This document shows, piece after piece, positions 1 through 8,034 of a stretch of DNA of 54,418 nt; position 1 is the stretch's first letter, and every line of letters begins with the position of its first letter. The notes under the pieces were generated by a model that was not told the DNA's origin, ran no database searches, and saw only the letters and a program-made list of their open reading frames with translations. Source of the stretch: an uncultured Alphaproteobacteria bacterium (GTDB lineage Bacteria; Pseudomonadota; Alphaproteobacteria; HIMB59); contig CACMWX010000006.1 of the NCBI GenBank assembly GCA_902617515.1, positions 1 to 54,418 of the forward strand. Direction: 5' to 3'. The position numbers and the translations under genes were made by a program.

Positions 1-46
1 GAATTGATAATAAATATATTAATAGCTCTTTATACTTTACATTCAT
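1..46 (-). CDS. ftsQ: Probable FtsQ start (partial, runs off left edge)
   Basis: An ATG at 46 overlaps the ddl stop as ATGA and opens a frame to the window edge that reads MNVKYKELLIYLLSI, a short polar start followed by the beginning of a hydrophobic segment. FtsQ is a bitopic divisome protein with this kind of N-terminus, and ftsQ follows ddl in the conserved dcw order murG-murC-murB-ddl-ftsQ. Only 15 residues are visible, so the identification rests almost wholly on gene order and on the start-stop overlap. Confidence 0.4.
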   Translation of the reverse strand, partial: MNVKYKELLIYLLSI

Positions 47-936
47 AAAGACGAAATAATTATTTGTTTTAATAAATCAAAATAAGAGAGCCTTTGGAAA
101 TTAGCTTGTTCTGGTGCTAGTGATATTTTTGTTAAACCTGGATGAGTGTTTAACTCTAAAAAATATATCATTTCGTCTTTGTTGCTAATTATGAAATCTA
201 ATCTTGCGATACCTTTACAACCACAAATACGAAAAATTTTTTTTGATATTTCTAATAGTGAATTATAATGTGGTTTAGATATCCGTGCAGGAAGATAATG
301 TAAACTTTTGTTTTTTGTGTATTTTGCAATATAGTCATAATGTTCACAATCGAACTCAATTTCCGTAACACCAAGAGCCTTTACCTTATTATCGTTTTCA
401 ATGACAGTTACTGTTAATTCCCTGCCGTATATTATTTCCTCAATCAAAATTTTATCATTATTGATCTTTTTTTTTAGCTCATTTTTATCATTTATAAATT
501 TTATACCTTTAGAGGAACCACCCCAATTAGGTTTTGATATAACTGGTAATTTAATTAGATTTTTATAAATAATTTCTTTAGGTGACAAAATATTCAGTTT
601 TTCTTTTAAATATTTTTTTAGAAGTCTTTTATTAAAACATAGAGCAGATGAAATGCCGTCAGAATGGGTAATTGCTATTTTATTTTTATTTGCAAATGAA
701 TTTAAACCTCCATCCTCTCCAAATTCACCATGAAGTGAATTAAATATAATATCTGGCTTATATTCTAATATTTTCTTAATATTATTTTTTTTGATATCTA
801 GAAATTTAACATTTATGTTATTAATTTTGAGGCAATAAAAAACATTTTTTCCTGATAATAGAGAAACTTCTCTTTCATCAGACCAACCACCAGCTACCAC
901 AAGAATTTTAAGAGATTTTATATCTATGTCTTTCAA
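43..936 (-). CDS. ddl: D-alanine--D-alanine ligase
   Basis: ATP-grasp ligase that joins two D-alanines in the cytoplasm for the peptidoglycan stem peptide. At 297 aa it is close to the compact DdlB length. The N-terminal GGWSDEREVSLLSG matches the family's GGxSxEREVSLxSG, NSLHGEFGEDG is the usual HGxxGEDG loop, KPNWGGSSKGI is the ATP-grasp glycine-rich loop, and the C-terminal LELNTHPGLT contains the metal and phosphate-binding residues. The gene overlaps murB by 4 bases and is read in the order murG-murC-murB-ddl, so it is co-transcribed with the other cell-wall genes. Confidence 0.95.
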   Translation of the reverse strand: MKDIDIKSLKILVVAGGWSDEREVSLLSGKNVFYCLKINNINVKFLDIKKNNIKKILEYKPDIIFNSLHGEFGEDGGLNSFANKNKIAITHSDGISSALCFNKRLLKKYLKEKLNILSPKEIIYKNLIKLPVISKPNWGGSSKGIKFINDKNELKKKINNDKILIEEIIYGRELTVTVIENDNKVKALGVTEIEFDCEHYDYIAKYTKNKSLHYLPARISKPHYNSLLEISKKIFRICGCKGIARLDFIISNKDEMIYFLELNTHPGLTKISLAPEQANFQRLSYFDLLKQIIISSL

Positions 937-1808
937 TCTATAATTCTTAATTCTCTTTCAAGTATGATATTGTGCTTTTCTTTAACTCTTTTTTGAATTT
1001 TTGAGATAAATAGATCAATACTATTGGCACTTATGTTGGGATCGTTTTCAAAAAAATTAGAGTGTATTTTTGATAATTTAATTGGGCCTTTATAAAAACT
1101 TTCATCTATAGATGATTTTATTAATTGCCATGCGCTTTGATTTTTTGGGTTTTTAAAAATACTTCCACAACAATTAACTTTTTGTGGTTGAGTTTTATTT
1201 CTAATACTTTCATAATCTTGCATTAATTTTTTTATGTAAGTTTTTTCGCCTTTAGAAATTTTAAATTTTCCAAACAAAATTATTGTATTTTTTTTTTGAA
1301 AACCTTTTCGATAATCAAAATGTAAATCAGTAATATATTTTTCGTGAATTTTATTATCATTTATGTCATAAAAAATTACACTTAGTAATTTATCTTTTAT
1401 TTCTTGATTATAACAGCCAGCATTCATAAATATATTACCTCCAATTGAACCTGGAATTGTATATAAGAACTCATAACCTGAAATACCATTTTGATAACAA
1501 AATTTTGATAAATAATTATCTAAAACCGCAGCACCGACCAACATATGATCAGTATTAATTTGAACTTTAGTAAAATCACCCTGAAGTTTTATACCTATGC
1601 CTTTAAAACCATCGTCTTTAATTAATGTATTTGAAAGATTACCAATAACCAAAAAGGACTTATTATTAATATCATTCTTTAAAAATAAATTTCTTAAATC
1701 AATTTGGTTATGAATTTTATAAAGCTGACTTATCTTACCTCCAGATTTTAACCAAGAATATTTAGCTGATGGATAATTAGTAACTAAATTTTTATTTTCT
1801 AGACTCAT
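933..1808 (-). CDS. murB: UDP-N-acetylenolpyruvoylglucosamine reductase MurB
   Basis: FAD-dependent reductase making UDP-N-acetylmuramic acid in the cytoplasm. The 291 aa sequence shows the FAD-binding start (SWLKSGGKISQLY), the GSIGGNIFMNAGCYNQE loop, YRKGFQ, and CCGSIFKNP with the catalytic serine that protonates the substrate. The length fits the shorter, type II-like MurB enzymes without the extra loop of E. coli MurB. The start overlaps the 3' end of murC by 17 bases and the stop overlaps ddl by 4, which fits translational coupling within the murG-C-B-ddl run. Confidence 0.95.
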   Translation of the reverse strand: MSLENKNLVTNYPSAKYSWLKSGGKISQLYKIHNQIDLRNLFLKNDINNKSFLVIGNLSNTLIKDDGFKGIGIKLQGDFTKVQINTDHMLVGAAVLDNYLSKFCYQNGISGYEFLYTIPGSIGGNIFMNAGCYNQEIKDKLLSVIFYDINDNKIHEKYITDLHFDYRKGFQKKNTIILFGKFKISKGEKTYIKKLMQDYESIRNKTQPQKVNCCGSIFKNPKNQSAWQLIKSSIDESFYKGPIKLSKIHSNFFENDPNISANSIDLFISKIQKRVKEKHNIILERELRIID

Positions 1809-3171
1809 AAAAAAAACGGATTTGGTTTGAGATTTCTCCAGCTCCAGCAGAAATAATCATACTTTCACTTTTATTCAATACAAACTTATCTAATAAATCA
1901 AATAAATCTCTATAATTTTCAATATATTTAGTACTTTGATTATTTAAAACATTTAAATCATTTACCAAGTTCTTTGAATTTTTCATACCTTTTTTATAGC
2001 TCTCGCCGGCTTCATATGTTCTTAAAATAATCAAGTTATTGATATTTTTAAAAACTCTCAAATATTCATTATATAAATCGTTTAATCTTGAGTATCTATG
2101 AGGTTCAATTATAAAAAAAATATGTTTTTTTTTATATAGAGATGAAACTTTTATCAATTTTTCTATCTCAGTAGGGTGATGCGCATAATCATCAATAAAT
2201 ATTGTTTGTTTTAATTTACCAATAATATTTAATCTCCTTTTAGTACCTTTAAAATCAAGTATATGTGATTTTTTTATTGCGTATCCTAAATCATCTATAA
2301 TGGACAAAGCAGCAGTGAGGTTTTGTACGTTATGCTCTCCTAATAAATTTGTTGATAAACTTTTAAATAAAATTTTTTTGTTTTTAAAAAAATCAAATGA
2401 TGACCTCTTATCGTTTAAATTTATTAATTTATAGCTGTAGTTTGACTTTTTATTTGAACCATATGTTTTTATTTTATTTGAATATTTTTTCAACGAGGAT
2501 AAAAAAGAATCATCGTTGTTAATAAATATTTTTGTATCTTTTTGAATTTGACTGAGGATATATTTTTTTACTTTTAACTTAAAATTAGGATAAGATTTAT
2601 AAAAATCAATGTGTTCTCTATCTACATTTAAAAATATCAAATATTTTGGACTCAATTTAAATACTGTCCCATCGCTTTCATCAGCCTCTACCACGACATA
2701 TTTACTATCAGTAAGATATATATTTTGTCCAAAATTCTGCATAATTCCACCGGAAATGATTGTTGGATTTAAACCTGCATGAACTAACAAATGTCCTAAA
2801 ATAGATGTAGTAGAAGTTTTTCCATGTGAGCCAGATATAACAATAGTAAATTTATCTTTGCAAATAATTTGAAGAAGTTTGGATCTATTAAAACATGGTA
2901 TTTTATTTTTTTTTGCCTCTTTAATTTCAGGGTTGTTTTTTATTGCTGATGAATAAAAAATTATATCTTTATTTTTAATATTTGAAATCTTATGGCCAAT
3001 ATTTACTCGTATTTTATGTTTTTCTAAATTTACTGTATTAGCATTATAGGCAATATCACTACCGGAAACGTCAAATTTATTTTTTTTTAAATAAATGGCT
3101 AAAGCACTCATGCCGATACCATTAATACCGATAATATGTATTTTGCTTGCAGCTAAATCTGAGAGTTTCAT
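1792..3171 (-). CDS. murC: UDP-N-acetylmuramate--L-alanine ligase MurC
   Basis: Cytoplasmic Mur ligase adding L-alanine to UDP-MurNAc using ATP. The 459 aa protein has an N-terminal Rossmann segment (HIIGINGIGMSALA), the ATP-binding P-loop SGSHGKTSTT near residue 115, the EADESDGTVFKLSP segment typical of MurC, DRE(H) in the central domain, and DDYAHHPTEI plus the EPHRYSR motif in the C-terminal domain. All three Mur ligase domains are present at the usual length. It overlaps murG upstream by 4 bases and murB downstream by 17. Confidence 0.97.
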   Translation of the reverse strand: MKLSDLAASKIHIIGINGIGMSALAIYLKKNKFDVSGSDIAYNANTVNLEKHKIRVNIGHKISNIKNKDIIFYSSAIKNNPEIKEAKKNKIPCFNRSKLLQIICKDKFTIVISGSHGKTSTTSILGHLLVHAGLNPTIISGGIMQNFGQNIYLTDSKYVVVEADESDGTVFKLSPKYLIFLNVDREHIDFYKSYPNFKLKVKKYILSQIQKDTKIFINNDDSFLSSLKKYSNKIKTYGSNKKSNYSYKLINLNDKRSSFDFFKNKKILFKSLSTNLLGEHNVQNLTAALSIIDDLGYAIKKSHILDFKGTKRRLNIIGKLKQTIFIDDYAHHPTEIEKLIKVSSLYKKKHIFFIIEPHRYSRLNDLYNEYLRVFKNINNLIILRTYEAGESYKKGMKNSKNLVNDLNVLNNQSTKYIENYRDLFDLLDKFVLNKSESMIISAGAGEISNQIRFFYESRK

Positions 3172-4169
3172 CTAGTGGTGTAACATATAATTTTTTCAAT
3201 GGAATATGGGTTAATAATAGAATTAAAATATAGACCATTATTATTGTTTTTTTTAGTAGGTATTAAAAAATCTTTTAAACTCATATTGCGAGAGAGGAAA
3301 TAGTTTAGATTTAAATTTTGATGCTGGTCTCTTGATGCTAAGTGTGGAATAAAATGAACATTGTTAGTGTAATATAAAACTTCATTAATTGAGCCAGAGC
3401 CTGATCTTGAAATAATAAAATCATATTCTTTAAAATTGAGATTATTTTTGAAAGTAAATAACTCACATCTGATATTATTTATAAGATCTGTATATTTTTT
3501 TTTTAAAATATCGATATGCGAGGTAGGTATTTGAATAAAGAATTTCATTTTTTCTAAATATTTCTTTTCTAAATTTATTAATTCTTCAAATAATTTATTA
3601 TTTAAGTCAATTGAACCAGCACTTCCACCAATTAGCAAGATATTGATAAATTTACTATCAAGTATTTCTTTTGACTTATTTGTATTGAGAAAAAAATTAC
3701 CAACAAATATTTCTTTTCTGCGCATATCTACTTTTGGAAATGAAATAAATGAATTTTTTGCAAAGTAATAATTTATTTTATTAGCTAATCCATAAATAAT
3801 ATTTTGCTCATGAATAAAAATTTTATTAGATGATAAGAAAAAAAAATTAAATAATTTTGAAATTACAATTACAGGGGTTGTTATGAAACCACCAAAACCT
3901 AATATGGTTATTTTTCTGTTAAATACAAATAATAAAGATATTTTAGTGAAAATTTTAAAGATAAATTTGTATCTATTTTTAGAGTTTATTATTAGTTTGT
4001 TTACATTGTTATTCTCAATTTGGCATAAATAATCTTTGCCAATTTCGTTTGTTATAAATAGTATCTCATTTGCTTTTTTTATATCAGATAAATTATTAAT
4101 GTATTTTACTGCTGGTAATATGTGACCACCTGATGATCCGGCTATTACAATAAACTTAATTTTTCTCAA
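3168..4169 (-). CDS. murG: Lipid II synthase MurG
   Basis: Membrane-associated glycosyltransferase that transfers GlcNAc from UDP-GlcNAc to lipid I. The GT-B fold is suggested by the N-terminal glycine loop GSSGGHILPA, the middle GGFITTPV and HEQN segments, and the C-terminal ISRSGSGSINEVL region, equivalent to the family's SRAGAxTxxE acceptor loop. At 333 aa it is slightly short of the usual 350-360. Its start overlaps the small membrane-protein gene upstream by 14 bases. In many genomes ftsW precedes murG; here the upstream neighbour is instead a small uncharacterised gene, so the dcw cluster is split at this point. Confidence 0.94.
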   Translation of the reverse strand: MRKIKFIVIAGSSGGHILPAVKYINNLSDIKKANEILFITNEIGKDYLCQIENNNVNKLIINSKNRYKFIFKIFTKISLLFVFNRKITILGFGGFITTPVIVISKLFNFFFLSSNKIFIHEQNIIYGLANKINYYFAKNSFISFPKVDMRRKEIFVGNFFLNTNKSKEILDSKFINILLIGGSAGSIDLNNKLFEELINLEKKYLEKMKFFIQIPTSHIDILKKKYTDLINNIRCELFTFKNNLNFKEYDFIISRSGSGSINEVLYYTNNVHFIPHLASRDQHQNLNLNYFLSRNMSLKDFLIPTKKNNNNGLYFNSIINPYSIEKIICYTTR

Positions 4170-4428
4170 TTATTATTTCTTTCAAAACTTTATTAGAATT
4201 AATATCAACAATTTGAAAAATTATTTTATCTTCGAATATAAATTTTTGCTGATATTGATTTTCATTAATCAGATAAACGTCATTTAAATCAATATTTTTG
4301 TTTATTAAAGTAGAATTATTATTGCTGCTCATTTTATAGAAAACACCAAAAATAATTGCTATTATTCCAAAAATTATTAATAAACCTTGAATAACAACTA
4401 AACTAATTAAAAGTTTATTTTTTATCAT
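4156..4428 (-). CDS. Small single-pass membrane protein, DUF6476-like
   Basis: A 90 aa protein with one strongly hydrophobic segment at about residues 7-32 (LISLVVIQGLLIIFGIIAII), followed by an extracytoplasmic tail of about 55 residues with predicted beta strands. I do not recognise a catalytic motif. Short proteins of this layout (DUF6476 in my recollection) lie next to rluA/rpoH in several Alphaproteobacteria, so that assignment is an inference from size, topology and neighbourhood. It overlaps murG by 14 bases and its start codon is only 7 bases from the divergent pseudouridine synthase start. Confidence 0.6.
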   Translation of the reverse strand: MIKNKLLISLVVIQGLLIIFGIIAIIFGVFYKMSSNNNSTLINKNIDLNDVYLINENQYQQKFIFEDKIIFQIVDINSNKVLKEIIIEKN

Positions 4429-4435
4429 ATATTTT

Positions 4436-5185
4436 ATGGCTAAATCATATAATTATAAAAATTTTAGAATTGAAATATTATACGAGGACAGTTATATAGC
4501 AATATTAAATAAACCCTCAGGCCTTCTTACTCATAAAAAAAATGAAACTGATGATAATCCTAACTTGCAAGAAAGCCTAAAAGATCAATTTATAATAGAT
4601 GACACTGAAAAGTTAAAAGAAGGTATAGTTCATCGTTTAGACAAAGACACAAGCGGGATAATAATTATTACTAAAAATCTTATTTCCAAAAATAAATTTA
4701 GAGAAATGTTTAAAAATAGATATATTAAAAAAAATTATCTTGCTTTTACTTATGGTATACTTAATAAAAATAATTTTGAAATCAATAAGAACATATCTAG
4801 AAGTAAACTGCAAAGAACAAAATTCAATGTATCAGAACATTTAGGGAAAAATGCAATTACCAGAGTTACAAATGTTAAGACATTTCATGGTTCGGTGAGT
4901 CTTTTAGATTGTGAGATTATAACTGGAAGGACACATCAAATTAGAGTTCACCTTTTAAGTTTAGGCCTACCTATAATTGGTGATAAAGATTATATATTAA
5001 ATAAGGAGCAAAATTTTCGTTTAAAAAACATGAATTATGAGCTAAGAAATTTAATTTCATTGTTTCCAAGACAAGCCTTACACTCCCACAAAATAGAATT
5101 TGATCATCCAATTTTAAACAAACATATTAAAATTACTTGTGATTTACCTGATGACATGAAAGATTTAAACATAAATTTACAATGA
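4436..5185 (+). CDS. RluA-family 23S rRNA pseudouridine synthase (RluC/RluD type)
   Basis: Isomerises uridines to pseudouridine in rRNA (or tRNA). The signature HRLDKDTSGI is at residues 66-75, with Asp69 as the predicted nucleophile, and GRTHQIRVHL and HSHKIEF are the expected downstream motifs. The 249 aa protein begins directly at the catalytic domain and lacks the N-terminal S4 RNA-binding domain of full-length RluC/RluD, so the exact target cannot be called. The ATG at 4436 is the only reasonable start, because the core fold begins by residue 13. The stop overlaps the rpoH start as ATGA, the usual rluA-rpoH pairing of Alphaproteobacteria. Confidence 0.9.
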   Translation: MAKSYNYKNFRIEILYEDSYIAILNKPSGLLTHKKNETDDNPNLQESLKDQFIIDDTEKLKEGIVHRLDKDTSGIIIITKNLISKNKFREMFKNRYIKKNYLAFTYGILNKNNFEINKNISRSKLQRTKFNVSEHLGKNAITRVTNVKTFHGSVSLLDCEIITGRTHQIRVHLLSLGLPIIGDKDYILNKEQNFRLKNMNYELRNLISLFPRQALHSHKIEFDHPILNKHIKITCDLPDDMKDLNINLQ

Positions 5186-6075
5186 ATATAGAAAATAAAA
5201 ATTTACTGCCTGTTATTACATCTGAAAACGACGTTTATCCTTACTTAAAAAAAATAAATCAATTTCCTATTTTGACAGATGAAGAGGAAAAAAAACTTGC
5301 AATTGATTGGCTAAAAAATGGTGATACAAAAGCTGCACAAAAACTCGTAACAAGCCATTTGCGTTTAGTGGCGAAAATAGCTATGGGTTACAAAGGATAT
5401 GGCTTACCTTTGTTTGATCTAATTTCTGAGGGTAATTTAGGTCTTATACAGGCTATAAGAAAATTTGATCCTGAAAAGGGCTTTAGATTAGCTACATATG
5501 CAATCTGGTGGATCAGAGCATCAATACAAGAGTATGTTTTACACAGTTGGTCTTTAGTTAAAATAGGGACGACAGCAGCACAAAAAAAACTTTTCTTTAA
5601 TCTTAGAAGGCTCAGAAATCAACTTAAAAAATATGAAGAGGGTTACTTAACAAATGATCAGATTAAATCAATATCTGAGGATCTTGGGGTAACTGAGCAA
5701 GAAGTAAAGCACATGGAAGGTAGGGTTTTTAATCAAGATTTTTCTTTGAATACACCTTTGAATGATGAAAATGACTCAGAATGGATAGATCAAGTAGAGG
5801 ATGAGACTATAGATACTATTTCAAAAGTTGAGGAAAGTGATGAGTTGAAAAAAAGAAAAGAACTATATAGACAAGCGGTTACCACACTCGAACCTAGAGA
5901 GTTAGAAATATTAACTGCGAGACGACTTGAGGAGGAACCAAAAACTCTTGAGGATCTGAGCCAAAAGTACTCTATAAGCAGAGAAAGAGTAAGACAAATA
6001 GAGAATAAGGCAATTAAGAAGCTTCAAGATGAGATCAAAATAATATCAAATCAGAAACTTTTACCAAAATCTTGA
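5182..6075 (+). CDS. rpoH: RNA polymerase sigma-32 factor
   Basis: Heat-shock-type sigma factor directing RNA polymerase to chaperone and protease promoters. Region 2 is intact (HLRLVAKIA, FDLISEGNLGLIQAIRKFDP, FRLATYAIWWIRASIQEY). The diagnostic RpoH box QKKLFFNLR is at residues 134-142 and separates it from RpoD. Region 4 has the helix-turn-helix (LEDLSQKYSISRERVRQIE) near the C-terminus. The length of 297 aa is normal. It is translationally coupled to the pseudouridine synthase (ATGA) and is convergent with purA, with a single base between the two stops. The FtsH protease that turns over RpoH in other bacteria is encoded 3.3 kb away. Confidence 0.97.
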   Translation: MNIENKNLLPVITSENDVYPYLKKINQFPILTDEEEKKLAIDWLKNGDTKAAQKLVTSHLRLVAKIAMGYKGYGLPLFDLISEGNLGLIQAIRKFDPEKGFRLATYAIWWIRASIQEYVLHSWSLVKIGTTAAQKKLFFNLRRLRNQLKKYEEGYLTNDQIKSISEDLGVTEQEVKHMEGRVFNQDFSLNTPLNDENDSEWIDQVEDETIDTISKVEESDELKKRKELYRQAVTTLEPRELEILTARRLEEEPKTLEDLSQKYSISRERVRQIENKAIKKLQDEIKIISNQKLLPKS

Positions 6076-6076
6076 A

Positions 6077-7330
6077 TTATCTAATAATTGTCTGACTTCT
6101 CTCAGGTCCAAGTGAGATTATCTTAATAGGAATATCTAGATAACCCTCAATATATTTAATATATATTTTTAAATTTTCAGGTAGTGTTTCAAAATTACTC
6201 AAATCTTTAATTTCACCCCAGCTTTGAAAAACCTCAAAGTCGCTATCGTCTAAGTTCAATGATTCTAAAGTATTACTTTCGCTAAAGTTTACATCATCAT
6301 ATTTTTTTGAATTGTATGTTTTACAAACCTTTATTTCTGAAAGATTATTTAAAACATCTGCCTTGGTTATACAAAGTTCATTAACACTATTAATTTCGCA
6401 ACTGTATTTTAAAGATACTAAGTCAAGCCAACCACACCTTCTTTTTCTTTTTGTTACAGTTCCAATTTCAACTCCTTTTTCAGCAATATAGTCTCCAATT
6501 TCATTAAATAACTCTGATGGAAATGGACCATTACCAACTCTAGTAGAGTATGCTTTGAATATACCAACTGTTTGAAAATCAACTTGTAAAGCAGAGCCAA
6601 TAAAAATATTCGATGATACGGTATTTGATGATGTAACATATGGATATGAGCCGTGATCTAAATCAAGAAGTGCGCCTTGAGCTCCTTCAAATAATATTTT
6701 TTTACTTTTAAATTCCTTTTTTATATATGAATTATCAACGATAATATCTTTAACTATGTTATAAAAACTAATTAAATCATGAACTGTCTTATCAATATTT
6801 ATTTTACTCTGATCAAAACTATCTAAGATTGGGTCATAAAACTTCTTAATTGATTGAATTTTTTCCTCAATATGTTTTATAGATCTCAAATCATAAAGTT
6901 TTATACTTTTTCTTCCGACTTTATCTTGATATGCAGGACCAATACCTTTAGCAGTAGTACCAATTTTTTTTTCACTTTTTAAAATTGACTCGTTTATTTT
7001 ATCCAGCTGCTTATGATAGTCTAATATCAATGATATGTTAGATGATAAGAACACTTTAGGATTAACTAACTTTTTTTTAATTTGATCATATTCTTTGGAA
7101 AAGTGATTAGGATCAAGAACAACCCCTTGACCAAGATAGCATGTTTTTCCACGTATCACACCTGATGGTATTAGGTTTAATTTATAAGTAGTATCATTTA
7201 CTATTACTGTATGTCCGGCATTATTTCCACCTTGGTATCTTACAACTAAATCAAAATGCTCAGATAGATAGTCGACTATTTTACCTTTACCCTCGTCACC
7301 CCACTGAAGACCAATAATTGCTTTATTCAT
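6077..7330 (-). CDS. purA: Adenylosuccinate synthetase
   Basis: GTP-dependent enzyme converting IMP and aspartate to adenylosuccinate, the committed step to AMP. The N-terminus carries GLQWGDEGKGKIVDYL, followed by QGGNNAGHTV, GIGPAYQDKVGRK, and FEGAQGALLDLDHGSYPYVT, all family signatures. The 417 aa length is close to the usual 430. It is the last gene of the long minus-strand block. Its start abuts the hisZ stop, and the hisZ-purA order is common in Alphaproteobacteria. Confidence 0.97.
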   Translation of the reverse strand: MNKAIIGLQWGDEGKGKIVDYLSEHFDLVVRYQGGNNAGHTVIVNDTTYKLNLIPSGVIRGKTCYLGQGVVLDPNHFSKEYDQIKKKLVNPKVFLSSNISLILDYHKQLDKINESILKSEKKIGTTAKGIGPAYQDKVGRKSIKLYDLRSIKHIEEKIQSIKKFYDPILDSFDQSKINIDKTVHDLISFYNIVKDIIVDNSYIKKEFKSKKILFEGAQGALLDLDHGSYPYVTSSNTVSSNIFIGSALQVDFQTVGIFKAYSTRVGNGPFPSELFNEIGDYIAEKGVEIGTVTKRKRRCGWLDLVSLKYSCEINSVNELCITKADVLNNLSEIKVCKTYNSKKYDDVNFSESNTLESLNLDDSDFEVFQSWGEIKDLSNFETLPENLKIYIKYIEGYLDIPIKIISLGPERSQTIIR

Positions 7331-8034
7331 TAAGTCAATTCAGCTATGTAATCGACATTACATGAGAAGCCAAAGCCCTCTATTTTTTTTTTATTTTTTT
7401 TATACTGATAACCTCCGCCTTGAGCTAATATTTTTTTTGAAATATTTGAGTAAACATAAAAAAAGATATCCTGATGATATTCTTGTGAAAAAAAATCTTT
7501 TTCTAGATTTAATTCATATGGAGCATTAATATTTTCTTTGAAAAGCCTTACAAATTTAGAAATATTATTTTTACTACTACCACCGTCTAAAAGGTAATTT
7601 GATTTTTTTTTCATTTTTGGATCCGTAAAAACATATGTGTAATTTTTCTTAAGAATTTTTTTTAAAACTCTATCTAGAATAACTAAAACTTCTTTGTAAG
7701 AATTTTTTTTTGGTAAATTAATTATTTCAACACCATGTTGCCTAAATTGCTTAATATTATTATCCATTTTATCTTTTTGAAATACGTCACCCATGTAATA
7801 TAGGAAGTGTTTTGAATTTGAATCGTGAGTTAAAATTGTATTTATTACTTGGCCTGTTATATCAGAACGCAGTGTAATCTCTGAGAGCGACTTTAATGAT
7901 TTATTCTCAATTACAGAGGTAAAAATTCTAGAAAATTTTTTATTAGAACCAAGAATTTTTATAAATGAATTATCTAAACTCTCATATTTTGCCGCTGTTT
8001 TTGCATATTTTGTATCGAAAGAGTTAACAAGCAT
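7330..8034 (-). CDS. hisZ: Short HisZ-like ATP phosphoribosyltransferase regulatory subunit
   Basis: Resembles the class II histidyl-tRNA-synthetase-like fold of HisZ, the regulatory partner of short-form HisG. Visible elements are the motif-2-like strand around SLSEITLRSDITGQV, YYMGDVFQKD (equivalent to the YxGxVFR strand), RQHGVEIIN, and a motif-3-like AQGGGYQY near the C-terminus. At 234 aa it is well below the usual 320-390, and the anticodon-binding-type C-terminal domain is absent, so it cannot be a histidyl-tRNA synthetase. The placement between glmM and purA supports hisZ. It overlaps glmM by 11 bases. Confidence 0.75.
   Translation of the reverse strand: MLVNSFDTKYAKTAAKYESLDNSFIKILGSNKKFSRIFTSVIENKSLKSLSEITLRSDITGQVINTILTHDSNSKHFLYYMGDVFQKDKMDNNIKQFRQHGVEIINLPKKNSYKEVLVILDRVLKKILKKNYTYVFTDPKMKKKSNYLLDGGSSKNNISKFVRLFKENINAPYELNLEKDFFSQEYHQDIFFYVYSNISKKILAQGGGYQYKKNKKKIEGFGFSCNVDYIAELT

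Noticed and set aside
6454-6639. Short minus-strand frame within purA, and similar short frames inside tkt, gap, fba and efp
   Set aside because: They are alternative-frame shadows of well-identified genes.
7330-8034. hisZ as a pseudogene
   Set aside because: The frame is open, overlaps glmM and abuts purA cleanly, and retains the motif-like strands; shortness alone does not indicate decay.
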